Assembly (NCBI GenBank): GCA_001664005.1
Contig: CP016093.1
Span: forward strand, 4,636,672-4,700,671
DNA from: Rhizobiales bacterium NRL2
GTDB taxonomy: Bacteria > Pseudomonadota > Alphaproteobacteria > Minwuiales > Minwuiaceae
Length of the DNA: 64,000 nucleotides
Reading direction: 5' to 3'
Part shown: piece after piece, positions 1 to 9,557 of the stretch
Layout of the letters: each line of letters begins with the position of its first letter
How positions within the stretch are numbered: the stretch's first letter is position 1
Translations under genes and position numbers: made by a program
Notes under the pieces: generated by a model
Told to the model about the DNA's origin: nothing
Database searches by the model: none
What the model saw: only the letters and a program-made list of their open reading frames with translations

Positions 1-163
1 CGGGATGAACGTCGCCGGCGCGGTCCGCATGGCGAAGGACATGGGCCCGGGCCACACCATCGTCACCGTGCTCTGCGACGGCGGCGAGCGCTATTTCAGC
101 CGCCTCTACAATCCCGCCTTCCTCGAGAGTAAGGGCTTGCCCACGCCGCCCTGGTTGGCCTAA
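1..163 (+). CDS. Cysteine synthase A-like protein, C-terminal end (partial)
   Basis: Only the last 53 codons are present; the reading frame enters from the left edge and stops at 161-163. The visible residues GHTIVTVLCDGGERY followed by an Asn-Pro-x-Phe and a KGLPTPPW ending resemble the C-terminus of PLP-dependent O-acetylserine sulfhydrylases, which make cysteine from O-acetylserine and sulfide. The catalytic lysine lies outside the window, so the assignment rests only on this tail. It is followed 41 bp later by an AlaX-like gene on the same strand. Confidence 0.7.
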   Translation, partial: GMNVAGAVRMAKDMGPGHTIVTVLCDGGERYFSRLYNPAFLESKGLPTPPWLA

Positions 164-204
164 TCGATCTCCCCAGAGGCAGCAGCCGATCCGGGGAGGC
201 CGAC

Positions 205-918
205 ATGACCGAACTGCTCTTCCGCGACGACGCCTATCTGAAGTCGTGCGAGGCGACCGTGGTGGCGGTCAACGACCGCGGCGGCATCGTCCTCGACCGC
301 ACCGTCTTCTATCCCACCGGCGGCGGCCAGCCCGGCGACAGCGGCGTGCTGCGTCTGGCCGATGGCGGCGAGGTCCGCATCGCGACCGCGGTGAAGGGCG
401 AGGGCGCGGACGAGATCGTCCACGTGCCCGCCGAGGGCGAGACCGCGCCCGGACCCGGTGAGACGGTCACCGCCGAGATCGACTGGCAGCGGCGCTACGC
501 CCACATGCGCATGCATTCCTGCCTGCACCTGCTGTCGGCCGTGCTGCCCTTCCCCGTCACCGGCGGCCAGGTCGGCGCTGAGAAGTCGCGCCTGGACTTC
601 GACATCCCCGAAGCGACCCTCGACAAGGACGAGATCACGCAGAAGCTGAACGACCTGGTCCGGGCCGACGACGCGGTGGGCTTCCGCTGGATCACCGACG
701 CCGAGCTGGAAGCGACGCCCGAACTGGTCAAGACCATGTCGGTGAAGCCGCCGACCGGCGCGGGCCATGTCCGCCTGATCGAGATCGAGGGCCGCGACCT
801 GCAGCCCTGCGGCGGGACCCATGTCCGCCGGACCGGCGAGATCGGCCCCGTCGAGGTCCGCAAGATCGAGAAGAAGGGCCGCCAGAACCGCCGCGTCAGC
901 ATCCAGTTCGCCGAATAG
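205..918 (+). CDS. Alanyl-tRNA editing protein (AlaX-type)
   Basis: This 237-residue protein matches the free-standing alanyl-tRNA editing domain family, which hydrolyses Ser or Gly mischarged onto tRNA-Ala in the cytoplasm. The four predicted zinc ligands of the family are visible: HxxxH at His104 and His108, and CGGTH with Cys202 and His206. The N-terminal FYPTGGGQPGDSG stretch (residues 35-47) is the conserved glycine-rich beta-barrel segment also found in AlaRS. Length fits the mid-size AlaX class without a long C-terminal extension. The ATG is preceded by GGGGAG about 7 nt upstream, which fixes the start. It lies 10 nt before a sulfurtransferase gene and probably shares its transcript. 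Confidence 0.88.
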   Translation: MTELLFRDDAYLKSCEATVVAVNDRGGIVLDRTVFYPTGGGQPGDSGVLRLADGGEVRIATAVKGEGADEIVHVPAEGETAPGPGETVTAEIDWQRRYAHMRMHSCLHLLSAVLPFPVTGGQVGAEKSRLDFDIPEATLDKDEITQKLNDLVRADDAVGFRWITDAELEATPELVKTMSVKPPTGAGHVRLIEIEGRDLQPCGGTHVRRTGEIGPVEVRKIEKKGRQNRRVSIQFAE

Positions 919-928
919 GGAAGTCCAG

Positions 929-1777
929 ATGTCCTACGCCAATCCGCAATCCCTGGTCTCGACCGAGTGGCTCGCCCGGCACATGAACGCGCCGGATGTC
1001 CGCGTGGTCGACGCTTCCTGGTACATGCCCCAGCTCGGCCGCGATCCGAAGGCGGAGTTCCGCGCCGAGCATATTCCGGGCGCCGTCCATTTCGACATCG
1101 ACGATATCGCCGACACCGACAGCGACCTGCCGCACATGCTGCCGAGCCCGGAGAAGTTCTCCTCGCGCTGCCGCAGGCTGGGCCTGGGCGACGGCGTCCG
1201 CATCGTGGTCTATGACGGCGGCGGCTGCACCGCGGCGGCCCGCGCCTGGTGGATGTTCCGCGTCTTCGGCCATGACGACGTCTCGGTGCTCGACGGCGGC
1301 CTGCCCAAGTGGAAGGCAGAGGGCCGCCCGCTCGACAACCTGCCCGACGTGCCACGCGAACGGCATCTCTCGGCGCGTTTCAACAGCTTCCTGGTCCGCG
1401 ACCTGGAGCAGATGAAGGCGAACGTGAACCGCAACCGCGAGCAGGTGGTGGACGCCCGCGCCGAAGGCCGCTTCAGGGGTACGGAGCCGGAGCCCCGCGA
1501 GGGCCTGCGGTCGGGCCACATCCCCCACAGCCTGAACCTCCCCTATCAGCGCCTGTTCCGCGAGGACGGCACCTTCAAGGAGGGGCCGGAACTGCGCCAG
1601 GCCTTCGAGGACGCCGGCGTCGACCTGAAGAAACCGGTGGTCACCACCTGCGGCTCCGGGGTGACCGCCTGCGTGCTGGCGCTCGGCCTGCATCTGACGG
1701 GCCACCGCCAGACGGCGGTCTATGACGGTTCCTGGACCGAATGGGGCGGGCGCGAGGACACGCCCGTGTCGCGATGA
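929..1777 (+). CDS. sseA: 3-mercaptopyruvate/thiosulfate sulfurtransferase (two-domain rhodanese)
   Basis: The 282-residue protein has two rhodanese domains, an inactive N-terminal one (about 10-135) and a catalytic C-terminal one (about 165-280). The active-site loop CGSGVTA with nucleophile Cys241 is the form typical of 3-mercaptopyruvate sulfurtransferases rather than thiosulfate-type CRKGVT loops. The enzyme moves sulfane sulfur from mercaptopyruvate to thiol acceptors in cysteine catabolism, which fits the nearby cysteine synthase. The start at ATG 929, encoding MSYANPQ, avoids the longer in-frame extension that would overlap the preceding gene by about 100 bp. Its stop overlaps the next start in an ATGA. 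Confidence 0.88.
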   Translation: MSYANPQSLVSTEWLARHMNAPDVRVVDASWYMPQLGRDPKAEFRAEHIPGAVHFDIDDIADTDSDLPHMLPSPEKFSSRCRRLGLGDGVRIVVYDGGGCTAAARAWWMFRVFGHDDVSVLDGGLPKWKAEGRPLDNLPDVPRERHLSARFNSFLVRDLEQMKANVNRNREQVVDARAEGRFRGTEPEPREGLRSGHIPHSLNLPYQRLFREDGTFKEGPELRQAFEDAGVDLKKPVVTTCGSGVTACVLALGLHLTGHRQTAVYDGSWTEWGGREDTPVSR

Positions 1778-2313
1778 GCGGGGCGGATCGATCCGGCATC
1801 CCGGTCACCATCACCTTCCTGGAGATGGACACGCCGCCCGTGCGGCCCGCACCGCCGAAGCCGCTGGTCCCGCATGCCGTGATGCGCGCCGAACGGCCGA
1901 CCGTCCACTTCTACCGCTATCTCTACAACACCGTCGGCGCGGCCTGGACCTGGACCGAGCGGCGCTGGCTCTCCGACGAGAGCCTCGCCGCCATCGTCCA
2001 GGACGAGGCGGTCGATATCATGGTGCTCTACGTGCGCGGCGTGCCGGCGGGCTTTGCCGAGCTGGATTTCCGCGAGCTCCCGGCGCGCGCCGACCTCGCC
2101 TATTTCGGGCTGATGCCGGAATTCATCGGCCAGAAGCTGGGGCCGTGGTTCCTGCACTGGGCGGTGAGCGAGCTGTGGTCGCGCGAACCCGACCGGGTCA
2201 CGGTCAACACCTGCACCGCCGACCATCCCTCGGCCCTGCCCATGTACCAGCGGATCGGCTTCACGCCCTATGAGCGCCGCGAGGCGACGCTGATGCCCAT
2301 GCCGGCGGCGTAG
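1774..2313 (+). CDS. GNAT-family N-acetyltransferase
   Basis: A 179-residue GNAT-fold protein. The core includes the beta-4 segment around residues 78-92 and the acetyl-CoA-binding region near MPEFIGQKLGPWFLHWAV, followed by VNTCTADHPSALPMYQRIGF. That last segment is the typical late-GNAT signature in which a Tyr precedes the GF turn. The substrate cannot be told from sequence. The ATG at 1774 is chosen because it overlaps the sulfurtransferase stop (ATGA), indicating translational coupling; an in-frame ATG 33 nt earlier would sit inside that gene. It converges on the rluC-like gene, with 9 bp between the stop codons. Confidence 0.8.
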   Translation: MSGADRSGIPVTITFLEMDTPPVRPAPPKPLVPHAVMRAERPTVHFYRYLYNTVGAAWTWTERRWLSDESLAAIVQDEAVDIMVLYVRGVPAGFAELDFRELPARADLAYFGLMPEFIGQKLGPWFLHWAVSELWSREPDRVTVNTCTADHPSALPMYQRIGFTPYERREATLMPMPAA

Positions 2314-2322
2314 GGCACGCGC

Positions 2323-3312
2323 CTACTCCTCCGCCAGCTCGGCCCAGTCGATGGTGGCCTCGGGATCGTTCGGATCGAAGCCGAGCAGGTCCAGCCCTTC
2401 CAGGAACGCCTTCGGCGGATCGGCGGTGACATCCAGCTTCCGCCCGTCCGGCCGCGCCAGCACGATGCGCCGCGCATGCAGGTGCAGCGTCGGCGCAAAG
2501 CCGCCTGGATGCGCCTTCTCGCCGCCATACTTGCCGTCGCCGATGACGGGGCAGCCGATGGCTGCCGCGTGGACGCGGAGCTGGTGGGTGCGGCCGGTGA
2601 CCGGACGCATGGCCAGCCAGGCCGCCCGCGTGCCGGCTTCGTCGATCACCGTGAAGTGGGAAATGGCCCTCTGGCCGCCCTCGGGCACCGGCTCGACGCG
2701 CTCGCCCCTCGGCCCGCCTTCCTTGGAAAGGCGCAGGTCGATCTCGCCCCGGCGGGGGCGCGGCACGCCCACCGTGATCGCCCAGTAGGTCTTCTCCGTG
2801 TCGCGGTCGCGGAAGGCGCGGGTCAGCCATTGCGCCGCCTGACGGGTCCGCGCCAGCACCAGAACGCCGGAGGTGTCCTTGTCGAGACGGTGGACCAGCC
2901 GCGGCGGCTCCCCGGCGTCGAACTGCAGCGCCGGCAGCATGGCGTCGACATGACGGCCGACGCGCGTGCCGCCCTGCACCGCCAGCCCGGCAGGCTTGTT
3001 CAGGACGATCACCTCCGGGTCGCGGTAGATCACCATCGCCATGACCGCCTTGCGGTCGGCTTCGCTGACGCCGCCATCGCGGTCCTTCGGCGCCGACGGC
3101 GGCGCATCGCCCAGCGGCGGCACGCGCACGGTCTGGCCCGAGGCGACGCGCTGGTCGGCCTTCACCCGTCCGCCGTCGAGACGGATCTCGCCCTTGCGCA
3201 GCATCTTCTGCAGCCGGCCCTGGGTCACTTCGGGGAAGCGGGCGCGGAACCATCGGTCGAGGCGCATGCCGTCCTCGTCGCGTTTCACCCGCTCCTGGCG
3301 AACACCGCTCAT
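2323..3312 (-). CDS. rluC: RluC/RluD-family 23S rRNA pseudouridine synthase
   Basis: A 329-residue protein with an N-terminal S4 RNA-binding domain (about 15-65, MRLDRWFRARFPEVTQGRLQ) and a catalytic RluA-type domain. The signature HRLDKDTSG at 141-149 contains the catalytic Asp144. Family members isomerise specific uridines in 23S rRNA. Length and architecture fit RluC best, but RluD-like specificity cannot be excluded. The start ATG at 3312 overlaps the crcB stop (ATGA); longer in-frame extension through crcB is discarded. It is the last gene of a degP-rarA-crcB-rluC minus-strand run. Confidence 0.85.
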   Translation of the reverse strand: MSGVRQERVKRDEDGMRLDRWFRARFPEVTQGRLQKMLRKGEIRLDGGRVKADQRVASGQTVRVPPLGDAPPSAPKDRDGGVSEADRKAVMAMVIYRDPEVIVLNKPAGLAVQGGTRVGRHVDAMLPALQFDAGEPPRLVHRLDKDTSGVLVLARTRQAAQWLTRAFRDRDTEKTYWAITVGVPRPRRGEIDLRLSKEGGPRGERVEPVPEGGQRAISHFTVIDEAGTRAAWLAMRPVTGRTHQLRVHAAAIGCPVIGDGKYGGEKAHPGGFAPTLHLHARRIVLARPDGRKLDVTADPPKAFLEGLDLLGFDPNDPEATIDWAELAEE

Positions 3313-3686
3313 GGCGCGACCATGCGCGCGAGCGAGACGCCGGCGAACAGCGCCCCGATCGACAGCACCACCGAAGCGCCGACGTAGAGCGCGGCCAGTC
3401 CCATCGCGCCCCGCTCGTAGAGGCTCACCGCATCCAGCGAGAAGGTCGAGAAGGTGGTCAGTGCGCCGAGGCAGCCGATCAGCAGGAAGCTTTTCAGTTC
3501 CGGCGAGGCGCCGCGCGCCACCAGCAGGTGCACGAGAAAACCCATCAGCAGGCTGCCTGCGACATTGACGGTCAGCGTGCCCAGCGGGAACCCCGCGCCG
3601 AAATGGCGCAGCATCAGCGCCTGCACGCCATAGCGGCCGAGCGCGCCGAGCGCGCCGCCGAGCGCCACCGCGATCACCGCGTTCAT
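3309..3686 (-). CDS. crcB: Fluoride channel CrcB/Fluc
   Basis: A 125-residue hydrophobic protein with four predicted membrane helices, the usual size for Fluc channels that export fluoride as dual-topology dimers in the inner membrane. Family hallmarks are present: GRYG near residue 17, the pore asparagine in TLTVNVAGS (Asn41), and GCLGALTTFSTF (71-82), which carries the phenylalanine-box and the central sodium-site region. No fluoride riboswitch is seen in the 21-bp gap to rarA, so it is probably co-transcribed with rarA. Confidence 0.93.
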   Translation of the reverse strand: MNAVIAVALGGALGALGRYGVQALMLRHFGAGFPLGTLTVNVAGSLLMGFLVHLLVARGASPELKSFLLIGCLGALTTFSTFSLDAVSLYERGAMGLAALYVGASVVLSIGALFAGVSLARMVAP

Positions 3687-3707
3687 TGGCGAGCCTCCCG
3701 AGACGTA

Positions 3708-5030
3708 TCACCCATCACCGTCCTCCCGCGTCTTCTCGCGCCGCAGGCGGTCCCAGTAGGCGAGGCGCTTGGCGATCTCGCGTTCGAAGCCCCGTTCGAC
3801 GGGGTTGTAGAACCGTTCCCGCGTCATCCCGTCGGGAAAGTAGTTGCGGCCCGAGAAGCCCTCCGACGTGTCATGGTCATAGGCGTAGCCATCGCCATAG
3901 CCGAGCTGTTTCATCATCTTCGTCGGCGCATTGAGAATGTGCATGGGCGGATTCAGCGAGCCGGTCGTCCGGGCCGAGCGCGAGGCCGCACCGAAGGCCT
4001 TGTAGGCGGCGTTCGACTTGGGCGCGGTGGCGAGATAGATCGCCGCCTGCGCCAGCGCCAGCTCGCCCTCGGGCGAACCCAGGAAATCGTAGGCGTCCTT
4101 GGCGGCGAGGGTCTGGTGCAGCGCTTCCGGGTCGGCCAGGCCCACATCCTCGGAGGCGAAGCGCACCAGCCGCCGCGCGATATAGAGCGGATCCTCCCCG
4201 CCGGCCAGCATGCGCGCCATCCAGTAGAGCGCGGCGTCGGCGTCCGAGCCCCTGAGCGACTTGTGCAGCGCGCTGATCAGGTTGTAGTGGCTCTCCTGCG
4301 CCTTGTCGTAGAGCGGCGCGCGGCGCTGCAGCGACTCCGCCAGCCCCGCCGGGTCGAGCGGCTCGTCCGGCGCGATGCGGTAGAGCTCCTCCGCCAGGTT
4401 GAGCAGGTAGCGTCCGTCGCCGTCGGCCATCGCCTTCAGCGCCAGACGCCCGTCCCCGGTGACCGGCAGGGGCTTTCCCTCTACCGCCTCCGCACGGTCC
4501 AGCAGCCGTTCCAGCGAGACGTCGTCATGACGGCGCAGCACCAGCACCTGACAGCGCGAGAGCAGGGCGGGATTGAGTTCGAAGGACGGGTTCTCGGTCG
4601 TCGCCCCGATCAGCACGATGGTGCCGTCCTCCACCACCGGCAGGAAGCCGTCCTGCTGGGCGCGGTTGAAGCGGTGGATCTCGTCGACGAAGAGCAGCGT
4701 GCCGCGGCCGTCGCGGCGGCGCTGGCGCGCTTCCTCGAAGGCCTTGCGCAGGTCGGCGACGCCGGAGAAGACCGCCGAGAGCTGCACGAACTCGAGGTCC
4801 ACGGAACGCGCCAGGAGCCGCGCGATGGTGGTCTTGCCGGTCCCCGGCGGACCCCAGAGCACGATCGAGCCCAGCCTGCCCTGGGCCGCCATGCGCCCGA
4901 TCGGTCCTTCCGGGCCGGTCAGATGCTCCTGACCCACGACGTCGGCGAGAGTCTCGGGGCGGAGCCGGTCGGCCAGCGGCCGGGTGCCCCCATCGCCCAC
5001 CCCCGCCGCCTCGAACAGGCTTTCCGCCAT
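3708..5030 (-). CDS. rarA: Replication-associated recombination protein A (RarA/MgsA AAA+ ATPase)
   Basis: A 440-residue AAA+ ATPase of the RarA/Mgs1/WRNIP1 family, a clamp-loader relative acting at stalled replication forks. Walker A is GPPGTGKT (60-67), Walker B with the family-specific DEIHRFN lies at 116-122, and sensor 1 is GATTENPSF. The C-terminal tetramerisation region contains the characteristic NAAYKAF and YKYPHDY-like 'YGDGYAYDHDTSEGF' stretch. The ATG at 5030 touches the degP stop codon (TGATG), so translation is likely coupled. Confidence 0.93.
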   Translation of the reverse strand: MAESLFEAAGVGDGGTRPLADRLRPETLADVVGQEHLTGPEGPIGRMAAQGRLGSIVLWGPPGTGKTTIARLLARSVDLEFVQLSAVFSGVADLRKAFEEARQRRRDGRGTLLFVDEIHRFNRAQQDGFLPVVEDGTIVLIGATTENPSFELNPALLSRCQVLVLRRHDDVSLERLLDRAEAVEGKPLPVTGDGRLALKAMADGDGRYLLNLAEELYRIAPDEPLDPAGLAESLQRRAPLYDKAQESHYNLISALHKSLRGSDADAALYWMARMLAGGEDPLYIARRLVRFASEDVGLADPEALHQTLAAKDAYDFLGSPEGELALAQAAIYLATAPKSNAAYKAFGAASRSARTTGSLNPPMHILNAPTKMMKQLGYGDGYAYDHDTSEGFSGRNYFPDGMTRERFYNPVERGFEREIAKRLAYWDRLRREKTREDGDG

Positions 5031-6436
5031 CAGCCCCGCCTGGCCCGGAGGACGTAATCGCTGCCATCGCGGCGGAGACGGATGGCCCAGCGTTCGCGCA
5101 CCGCGAGCAGCAGCGGTTCGACCTCCCGGACCAGCGAGACCCGCCGGCCGTTCACGTCGACGATGACGTCGCCGGGCCGGACGCCGAGCCGCGCGGCCTG
5201 GGAGCCGCGCCGGACGCGAAGCACGACCACGCCGCGGTCCGGGCCGGCGAAGCCGATCTCCTCGATCAGGGCCGGCGAAAGGTTGGCGAGTTCGGCGCCC
5301 TGCAGGGGATGCGCTTCCTCAAGCAGCGTGACGTTGCGCGGCGGCACCTCCGGCGCCCGCTGCAGCGGCAGTTGCACGTCCAGTGCGCTGCCGCGGCGCC
5401 AGACGTCCAGATCGACGACGTCGCCCACCGACCGGGTGGCGAGGCGGAACTGGAAATCGGCCGGGTTCGCCACCGGCCGGCCGTCGAAGGCGAGGATGAC
5501 GTCGCCGGTCTGCAGCCCGGCGCGTTCGGCGGGACCGCCGGGATAGATGTCGGCCACCAGAACGCCGCCAGGGCGCGCGCGCCCCAACCCTTCGGCGATG
5601 TCGGCGGTCAGCTCCTGGCCGCTCATGCCGATCCAGGGCCGGACGATCCCCCGGCCCGAGCGCGCGCCCTCGACCACGGCGCGCACCAGGGCGGCGGGAA
5701 TGGCGAAGCCGATGCCGTGGCTGCCGCCCGAGCGGGAGAAGATCGCCGTGTTGATGCCGGCCAGCCGGCCGTCGAGGGTCACCAGCGCGCCGCCGGAATT
5801 GCCGGGATTGATCGCTGCATCGGTCTGGATGAAGTTCTGCGGCCCACCGGCGCCGGTCACGCGGCTGCGCCCCAGGCCCGAGACAATGCCGCTGGTCACC
5901 GTCTGGCCCACGCCGAAGGGGTTGCCGATCGCCAGCACGATGTCGCCCACCTTCAGCGTGTCGGAGTCCCGGAAGGCCAGCACCGGCAGATCCAGATCCT
6001 CGCGCTCCAGGCGCAGTACGGCCAGGTCGGATTCCTTGTCGGTGAGCACGATCTCGGCGGCGAACTCCCGCCGGTCGTGCAGCACCACGGTGATGTCGTC
6101 GGCGTCCTCGATGACATGCGCGTTGGTGACGATCAGACCCGAGGGATCGACGATCACCCCGGAGCCCAGTGAGGGCACCTCCTGCTCGCGCGCGCCGCCG
6201 CCGAAGGCGTCGCCGAAGAAACGGCGGAAGAACGGGTCGTCAAGCAGGGGGTTGGCGCGCCGGCGCACCATGCGCTTGGCGTAGATGTTGACCACCGCGG
6301 GCGCCGTCTTCTCCACCACCGGCGCGAAGGAAAGCATCATCTCCGTGCGGTCGCCGGGCGCCCGCCGCGCCTCCTCGGCGCCCGCCGAAAGCACCGGGGC
6401 CAGAAGCAGGATCAGTATCGTCGCCAGTCGCAGCAT
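5030..6436 (-). CDS. degP: Periplasmic Do-like serine endoprotease/chaperone (DegP/DegQ family)
   Basis: A 468-residue HtrA-family protease. An N-terminal signal peptide (1-20, ending SAGA) directs it to the periplasm. The trypsin-like domain has the triad His107 (TNAHV), Asp137 (DLAV) and Ser214 (GNSGG), followed by two PDZ domains (about 260-350 and 375-465). It degrades or refolds misfolded envelope proteins; DegP, DegQ and MucD cannot be separated from sequence alone. The ribosome binding site GGGGAGGA lies 6 nt before the ATG. Only 81 bp separate it from rplQ, and those bases hold an apparent terminator, so its own promoter must overlap that hairpin or it depends on read-through. Confidence 0.9.
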   Translation of the reverse strand: MLRLATILILLLAPVLSAGAEEARRAPGDRTEMMLSFAPVVEKTAPAVVNIYAKRMVRRRANPLLDDPFFRRFFGDAFGGGAREQEVPSLGSGVIVDPSGLIVTNAHVIEDADDITVVLHDRREFAAEIVLTDKESDLAVLRLEREDLDLPVLAFRDSDTLKVGDIVLAIGNPFGVGQTVTSGIVSGLGRSRVTGAGGPQNFIQTDAAINPGNSGGALVTLDGRLAGINTAIFSRSGGSHGIGFAIPAALVRAVVEGARSGRGIVRPWIGMSGQELTADIAEGLGRARPGGVLVADIYPGGPAERAGLQTGDVILAFDGRPVANPADFQFRLATRSVGDVVDLDVWRRGSALDVQLPLQRAPEVPPRNVTLLEEAHPLQGAELANLSPALIEEIGFAGPDRGVVVLRVRRGSQAARLGVRPGDVIVDVNGRRVSLVREVEPLLLAVRERWAIRLRRDGSDYVLRARRG

Positions 6437-6458
6437 GCGTCCTCCCCGATACGCAGAA

Positions 6459-6486
6459 GGGGGCAGACCGTGGCCGGTCCGCCCCC
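6459..6486 (-). terminator. Rho-independent terminator-like hairpin after rplQ
   Basis: An 11-bp inverted repeat (6459-6469 with 6476-6486, one G-U pair on the minus strand) encloses a 6-nt loop. On the minus strand it is followed by TTCTGCGT, a weak U tract. It lies just past the rplQ stop and would end the long ribosomal protein transcript before degP. Confidence 0.75.
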
Positions 6487-6517
6487 CTCCGTCACGTCTC
6501 GTCCGGATGCCGGCCGT

Positions 6518-6946
6518 TCAGGCGGCGTCTTCGAACTCGTCCTCGTCGTCGCCCGGGACCGGACCGGAATCGGCGCCCTTGGCGTCCACATTGCGGTCGA
6601 CGAACTCGATGATCGCCATCGGCGCGGAGTCGCCATAGCGGTAGCCGGCCTTGATGATGCGCAGATAGCCGCCGGGACGGTCCTTGTAGCGCTCGGCCAG
6701 TTCGTCGAACAGCTTGGCGACGATCCGCTCCTCGGGCAGCTGGGCGTAGGCCTGGCGGCGCGCGTGCAGGCCGCCCCGCTTGGCCAGGGTCACCAGCTTC
6801 TCCACCACCGGGCGGAGATCCTTCGCCTTGGGCAGGGTCGTCTTGATCTGCTCATGCTTGATCAGAGCGTTCGCCATGTTCGCCAGCATCGCCTTGCGGT
6901 GCGAAGCGGAGCGGTTGAACCGCCGGCCTTTCTTGCGATGACGCAT
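6518..6946 (-). CDS. rplQ: 50S ribosomal protein L17
   Basis: A 142-residue protein starting [20 protein letters not shown], the near-invariant L17 N-terminus, with the following [25 protein letters not shown] stretch typical of bacterial L17. It binds 23S rRNA near the exit-tunnel side of the large subunit. An acidic C-terminal tail ([10 protein letters not shown]) extends beyond the E. coli length and is common in Alphaproteobacteria. It is the last gene of the alpha operon, directly after rpoA, and is followed by a terminator hairpin. Confidence 0.97.
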   Translation of the reverse strand: MRHRKKGRRFNRSASHRKAMLANMANALIKHEQIKTTLPKAKDLRPVVEKLVTLAKRGGLHARRQAYAQLPEERIVAKLFDELAERYKDRPGGYLRIIKAGYRYGDSAPMAIIEFVDRNVDAKGADSGPVPGDDEDEFEDAA

Positions 6947-6983
6947 TGTTCCGCAACCTTCCCGTTCGGGGCCTCAACGGGCC

Positions 6984-8000
6984 TCAGTAATTGTCTTCCA
7001 GCTTCTTCGCCAGGTCCTCGATGTTGTCCGGCGGCCAGCCCGGCACTTCCATGCCCAGCCGCAGACCCATCTGGGACAGCACTTCCTTGATCTCGTTCAG
7101 CGACTTGCGCCCGAAGTTCGGGGTCCGGAGCATCTCCGCCTCGGTCTTCTGGATCAGGTCGCCGATATAGACGATGTTGTCGTTCTTCAGGCAGTTGGCC
7201 GAACGCACCGACAGTTCCAGCTCGTCGACCTTGCGCAGCAGGTTGCGGTTGATCTCGGGCTCGCTGGACTTCTCCTCGACCGTCTCGCGCTGCGGCTCCT
7301 CGAAGTTGATGAAGAGCTGGAGCTGGTCCTGCAGGATGCGCGCGGCATAGGCGACCGAGTCCTCCGGCGAGATCGAGCCGTTGGTGACGATCTCCATCGA
7401 CAGCTTGTCGTAGTCCAGCACCTGGCCCTCGCGGGTGTTCTCGACCTTGTAGGCCACCTTGCGGATCGGGGAGAACAGCGAGTCGACCGGAATCAGACCG
7501 ATCGGCGCGTCGTCGGGCCGGTTGGAGGACGCCGCGACATAGCCGGAGCCGTTCTCGACGGTCATCTCCATGCTGATGGTCGCATCGTCATCCAGATGCA
7601 TCAGCACCAGGTCCGGATTGAGGACGTCGATGTCGTGGCCGGCTTCGATCTGGGCCGCCGAGACAGGGCCCGGACCGGTGGCTTTCAGCGAAATCCGCTT
7701 CGGCCCGTCGCCGTGCATCTTTAGCGCCAGCTGCTTGATGTTCAGCACGATGTCGGTGACGTCCTCGCGCACGCCCTCGATGGAGGAGAACTCGTGCAGG
7801 ACATTGTCGATGTGGATCGCGGTGACCGCCGAACCCTGCAGGCTCGACAGCAGCACGCGGCGGAGCGCATTGCCGAGCGTCAGGCCGAAGCCGCGGGCCA
7901 GGGGCTCGGCGACGACGGTGGCGCGGCGGGAGACATCGTCCCCACCCTTGATCTCAAGCTTGTTCGGCTTGATCAGTTCTTTCCAGTTGCGCTGGATCAC
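6984..8000 (-). CDS. rpoA: DNA-directed RNA polymerase subunit alpha
   Basis: The alpha subunit nucleates RNA polymerase assembly and contacts UP elements and activators. The N-terminal dimerisation domain includes the [22 protein letters not shown] motif region; the C-terminal domain contains [19 protein letters not shown] and [12 protein letters not shown], the DNA-binding helices of alphaCTD. I choose the GTG at 8000, giving [14 protein letters not shown] and 338 residues. A TGAGGTG ribosome binding site lies at a good distance from it, while the GTG nine bases upstream would overlap that site. Confidence 0.96.
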   Translation of the reverse strand: MIQRNWKELIKPNKLEIKGGDDVSRRATVVAEPLARGFGLTLGNALRRVLLSSLQGSAVTAIHIDNVLHEFSSIEGVREDVTDIVLNIKQLALKMHGDGPKRISLKATGPGPVSAAQIEAGHDIDVLNPDLVLMHLDDDATISMEMTVENGSGYVAASSNRPDDAPIGLIPVDSLFSPIRKVAYKVENTREGQVLDYDKLSMEIVTNGSISPEDSVAYAARILQDQLQLFINFEEPQRETVEEKSSEPEINRNLLRKVDELELSVRSANCLKNDNIVYIGDLIQKTEAEMLRTPNFGRKSLNEIKEVLSQMGLRLGMEVPGWPPDNIEDLAKKLEDNY

Positions 8001-8100
8001 TTGGCGCACCTCATCTCAAAGTCTCAGACCGCTTCGCCGACCGGACCGGGCGGAGCGTCGGATATTGCCGGCGGCGGAGGGTCCGCCGCCAGCGCCCGCA

Positions 8101-8490
8101 TCAGACCCGGCGGCGCTTGCGCGGCCGGCAGCCATTGTGGGCGATCGGGGTCACGTCGCGGATCGAGGTGATCTCGAAACCGGTCGCCTGCAGCGCGCGC
8201 AGCGCGGACTCGCGGCCCGAACCCGGCCCCTTCACCTGCACCTCGAGGATGCGCACACCATGCTCCTGGGCCTTCCGGCCGGCGTCTTCCGCCGCCATCT
8301 GCGCCGCATAGGGCGTCGACTTGCGGGAGCCCTTGAAGCCCATGGAACCGGCCGACGACCAGGAAATCGCATTGCCCTGAACGTCCGTGATGGCGATCAG
8401 GGTGTTGTTGAACGACGCCTGGACGTGAGCCACGCCGTTGGTGATGTTCTTCCGCTCGCGGCGGCGGACGCGTGTTTCTTTCTTCGCCAT
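8101..8490 (-). CDS. rpsK: 30S ribosomal protein S11
   Basis: A 129-residue S11 of normal length. The [19 protein letters not shown] segment and the C-terminal [20 protein letters not shown] tail are diagnostic. S11 forms part of the platform that holds the codon-anticodon region near the E site. It lies 7 nt after rpsM, and about 100 bp separate it from rpoA. Confidence 0.98.
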   Translation of the reverse strand: MAKKETRVRRRERKNITNGVAHVQASFNNTLIAITDVQGNAISWSSAGSMGFKGSRKSTPYAAQMAAEDAGRKAQEHGVRILEVQVKGPGSGRESALRALQATGFEITSIRDVTPIAHNGCRPRKRRRV

Positions 8491-8497
8491 CTGGATC

Positions 8498-8866
8498 CTA
8501 CTTCTTCTTGCCGGCGATCGGCTTGGCCGGCCCCTTGCGGGTGCGGGCGTTGGTGTGGGTCCTCTGGCCGCGCACAGGCAGGCTGCGGCGGTGCCGGAGC
8601 CCGCGATAGCACTTCAGGTCCATCAGCCGCTTGATGTTCATCGCGGTCTCGCGACGCAGGTCGCCTTCGACCATGTAGTCGCTCTCGATGACCTCACGGA
8701 TCTGGATGACCTCGGCGTCGGTCAGGTCGTTGACGCGCCGTTCCTGGGCGATCCCGATCTTGTCGCAGATCTCCCGGGCCTTGGCCGAGCCAATTCCGTG
8801 AATGTAGGTCAGACCGATCTCCACGCGTTTCGCGCTCGGAATGTTGACACCAGCAATACGCGCCAC
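8498..8866 (-). CDS. rpsM: 30S ribosomal protein S13
   Basis: A 122-residue S13 starting [21 protein letters not shown], the conserved N-terminus, with the helix-two-turn-helix segment [13 protein letters not shown] and the [21 protein letters not shown] extension that contacts P-site tRNA. It opens the alpha operon here. The usual rpmJ (L36) gene between secY/adk and rpsM is absent, as is common in Alphaproteobacteria, where rpmJ sits elsewhere. Confidence 0.98.
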   Translation of the reverse strand: MARIAGVNIPSAKRVEIGLTYIHGIGSAKAREICDKIGIAQERRVNDLTDAEVIQIREVIESDYMVEGDLRRETAMNIKRLMDLKCYRGLRHRRSLPVRGQRTHTNARTRKGPAKPIAGKKK

Positions 8867-8985
8867 GTTGCTCTCTCCTCAAATAACGCAGCCGGGAAGG
8901 CGCGGCGAAGGCCGCCCGAAGACCAGAAGCTCGTTGAAGGCGCGCGATTATACGAATGCGCGTCTGTCCGTCAACCGCCTCCGGC

Positions 8986-9557
8986 CTATTCTTTCCCGTC
9001 CAGAACCTTGGTGATCTCCGTCGTCACCGCTTCGATTGACTGCAGACCGTCGACGGTGTCCAGCATGCCCTGCTTCTCGTAGTAGGACAGCACCGGCGCG
9101 GTCTGCGAATGATAGACGTCGAGACGCTTCTTCAGCGTCTCCGCGTTGTCGTCGGCCCGGGCGCCGCCGGTCTCGGCGGCGCGGGTCTCGATGCGCTTGT
9201 AGAGTTCCGCGTCGGGCACGCGGATCTCGATCACCGCGTCGAGCTTCAGCCCCTTGTCCGCCAGCAGCCGGTCCAGCCCCTCGGCCTGGGCCTGGGTGCG
9301 CGGAAAGCCGTCCAGGATGAAACCGTTGCGGCAGTCGGGCTCGTCGATCCGGTCGCCGATGATGCCGATGATGGTCGCGTCGTCGACCAGGTCGCCGCGG
9401 TCCATCACCGCCTTGGCCTGCTTGCCCAGTTCGGTGCCCTCGGCCACCGCGGCGCGCAGCATGTCGCCCGTCGAGAGCTGCACCACGCCATAGCGTTCCA
9501 CGATGAACTGGGCCTGGGTTCCCTTGCCCGCGCCCGGAGGGCCGAAAAGGATGATGT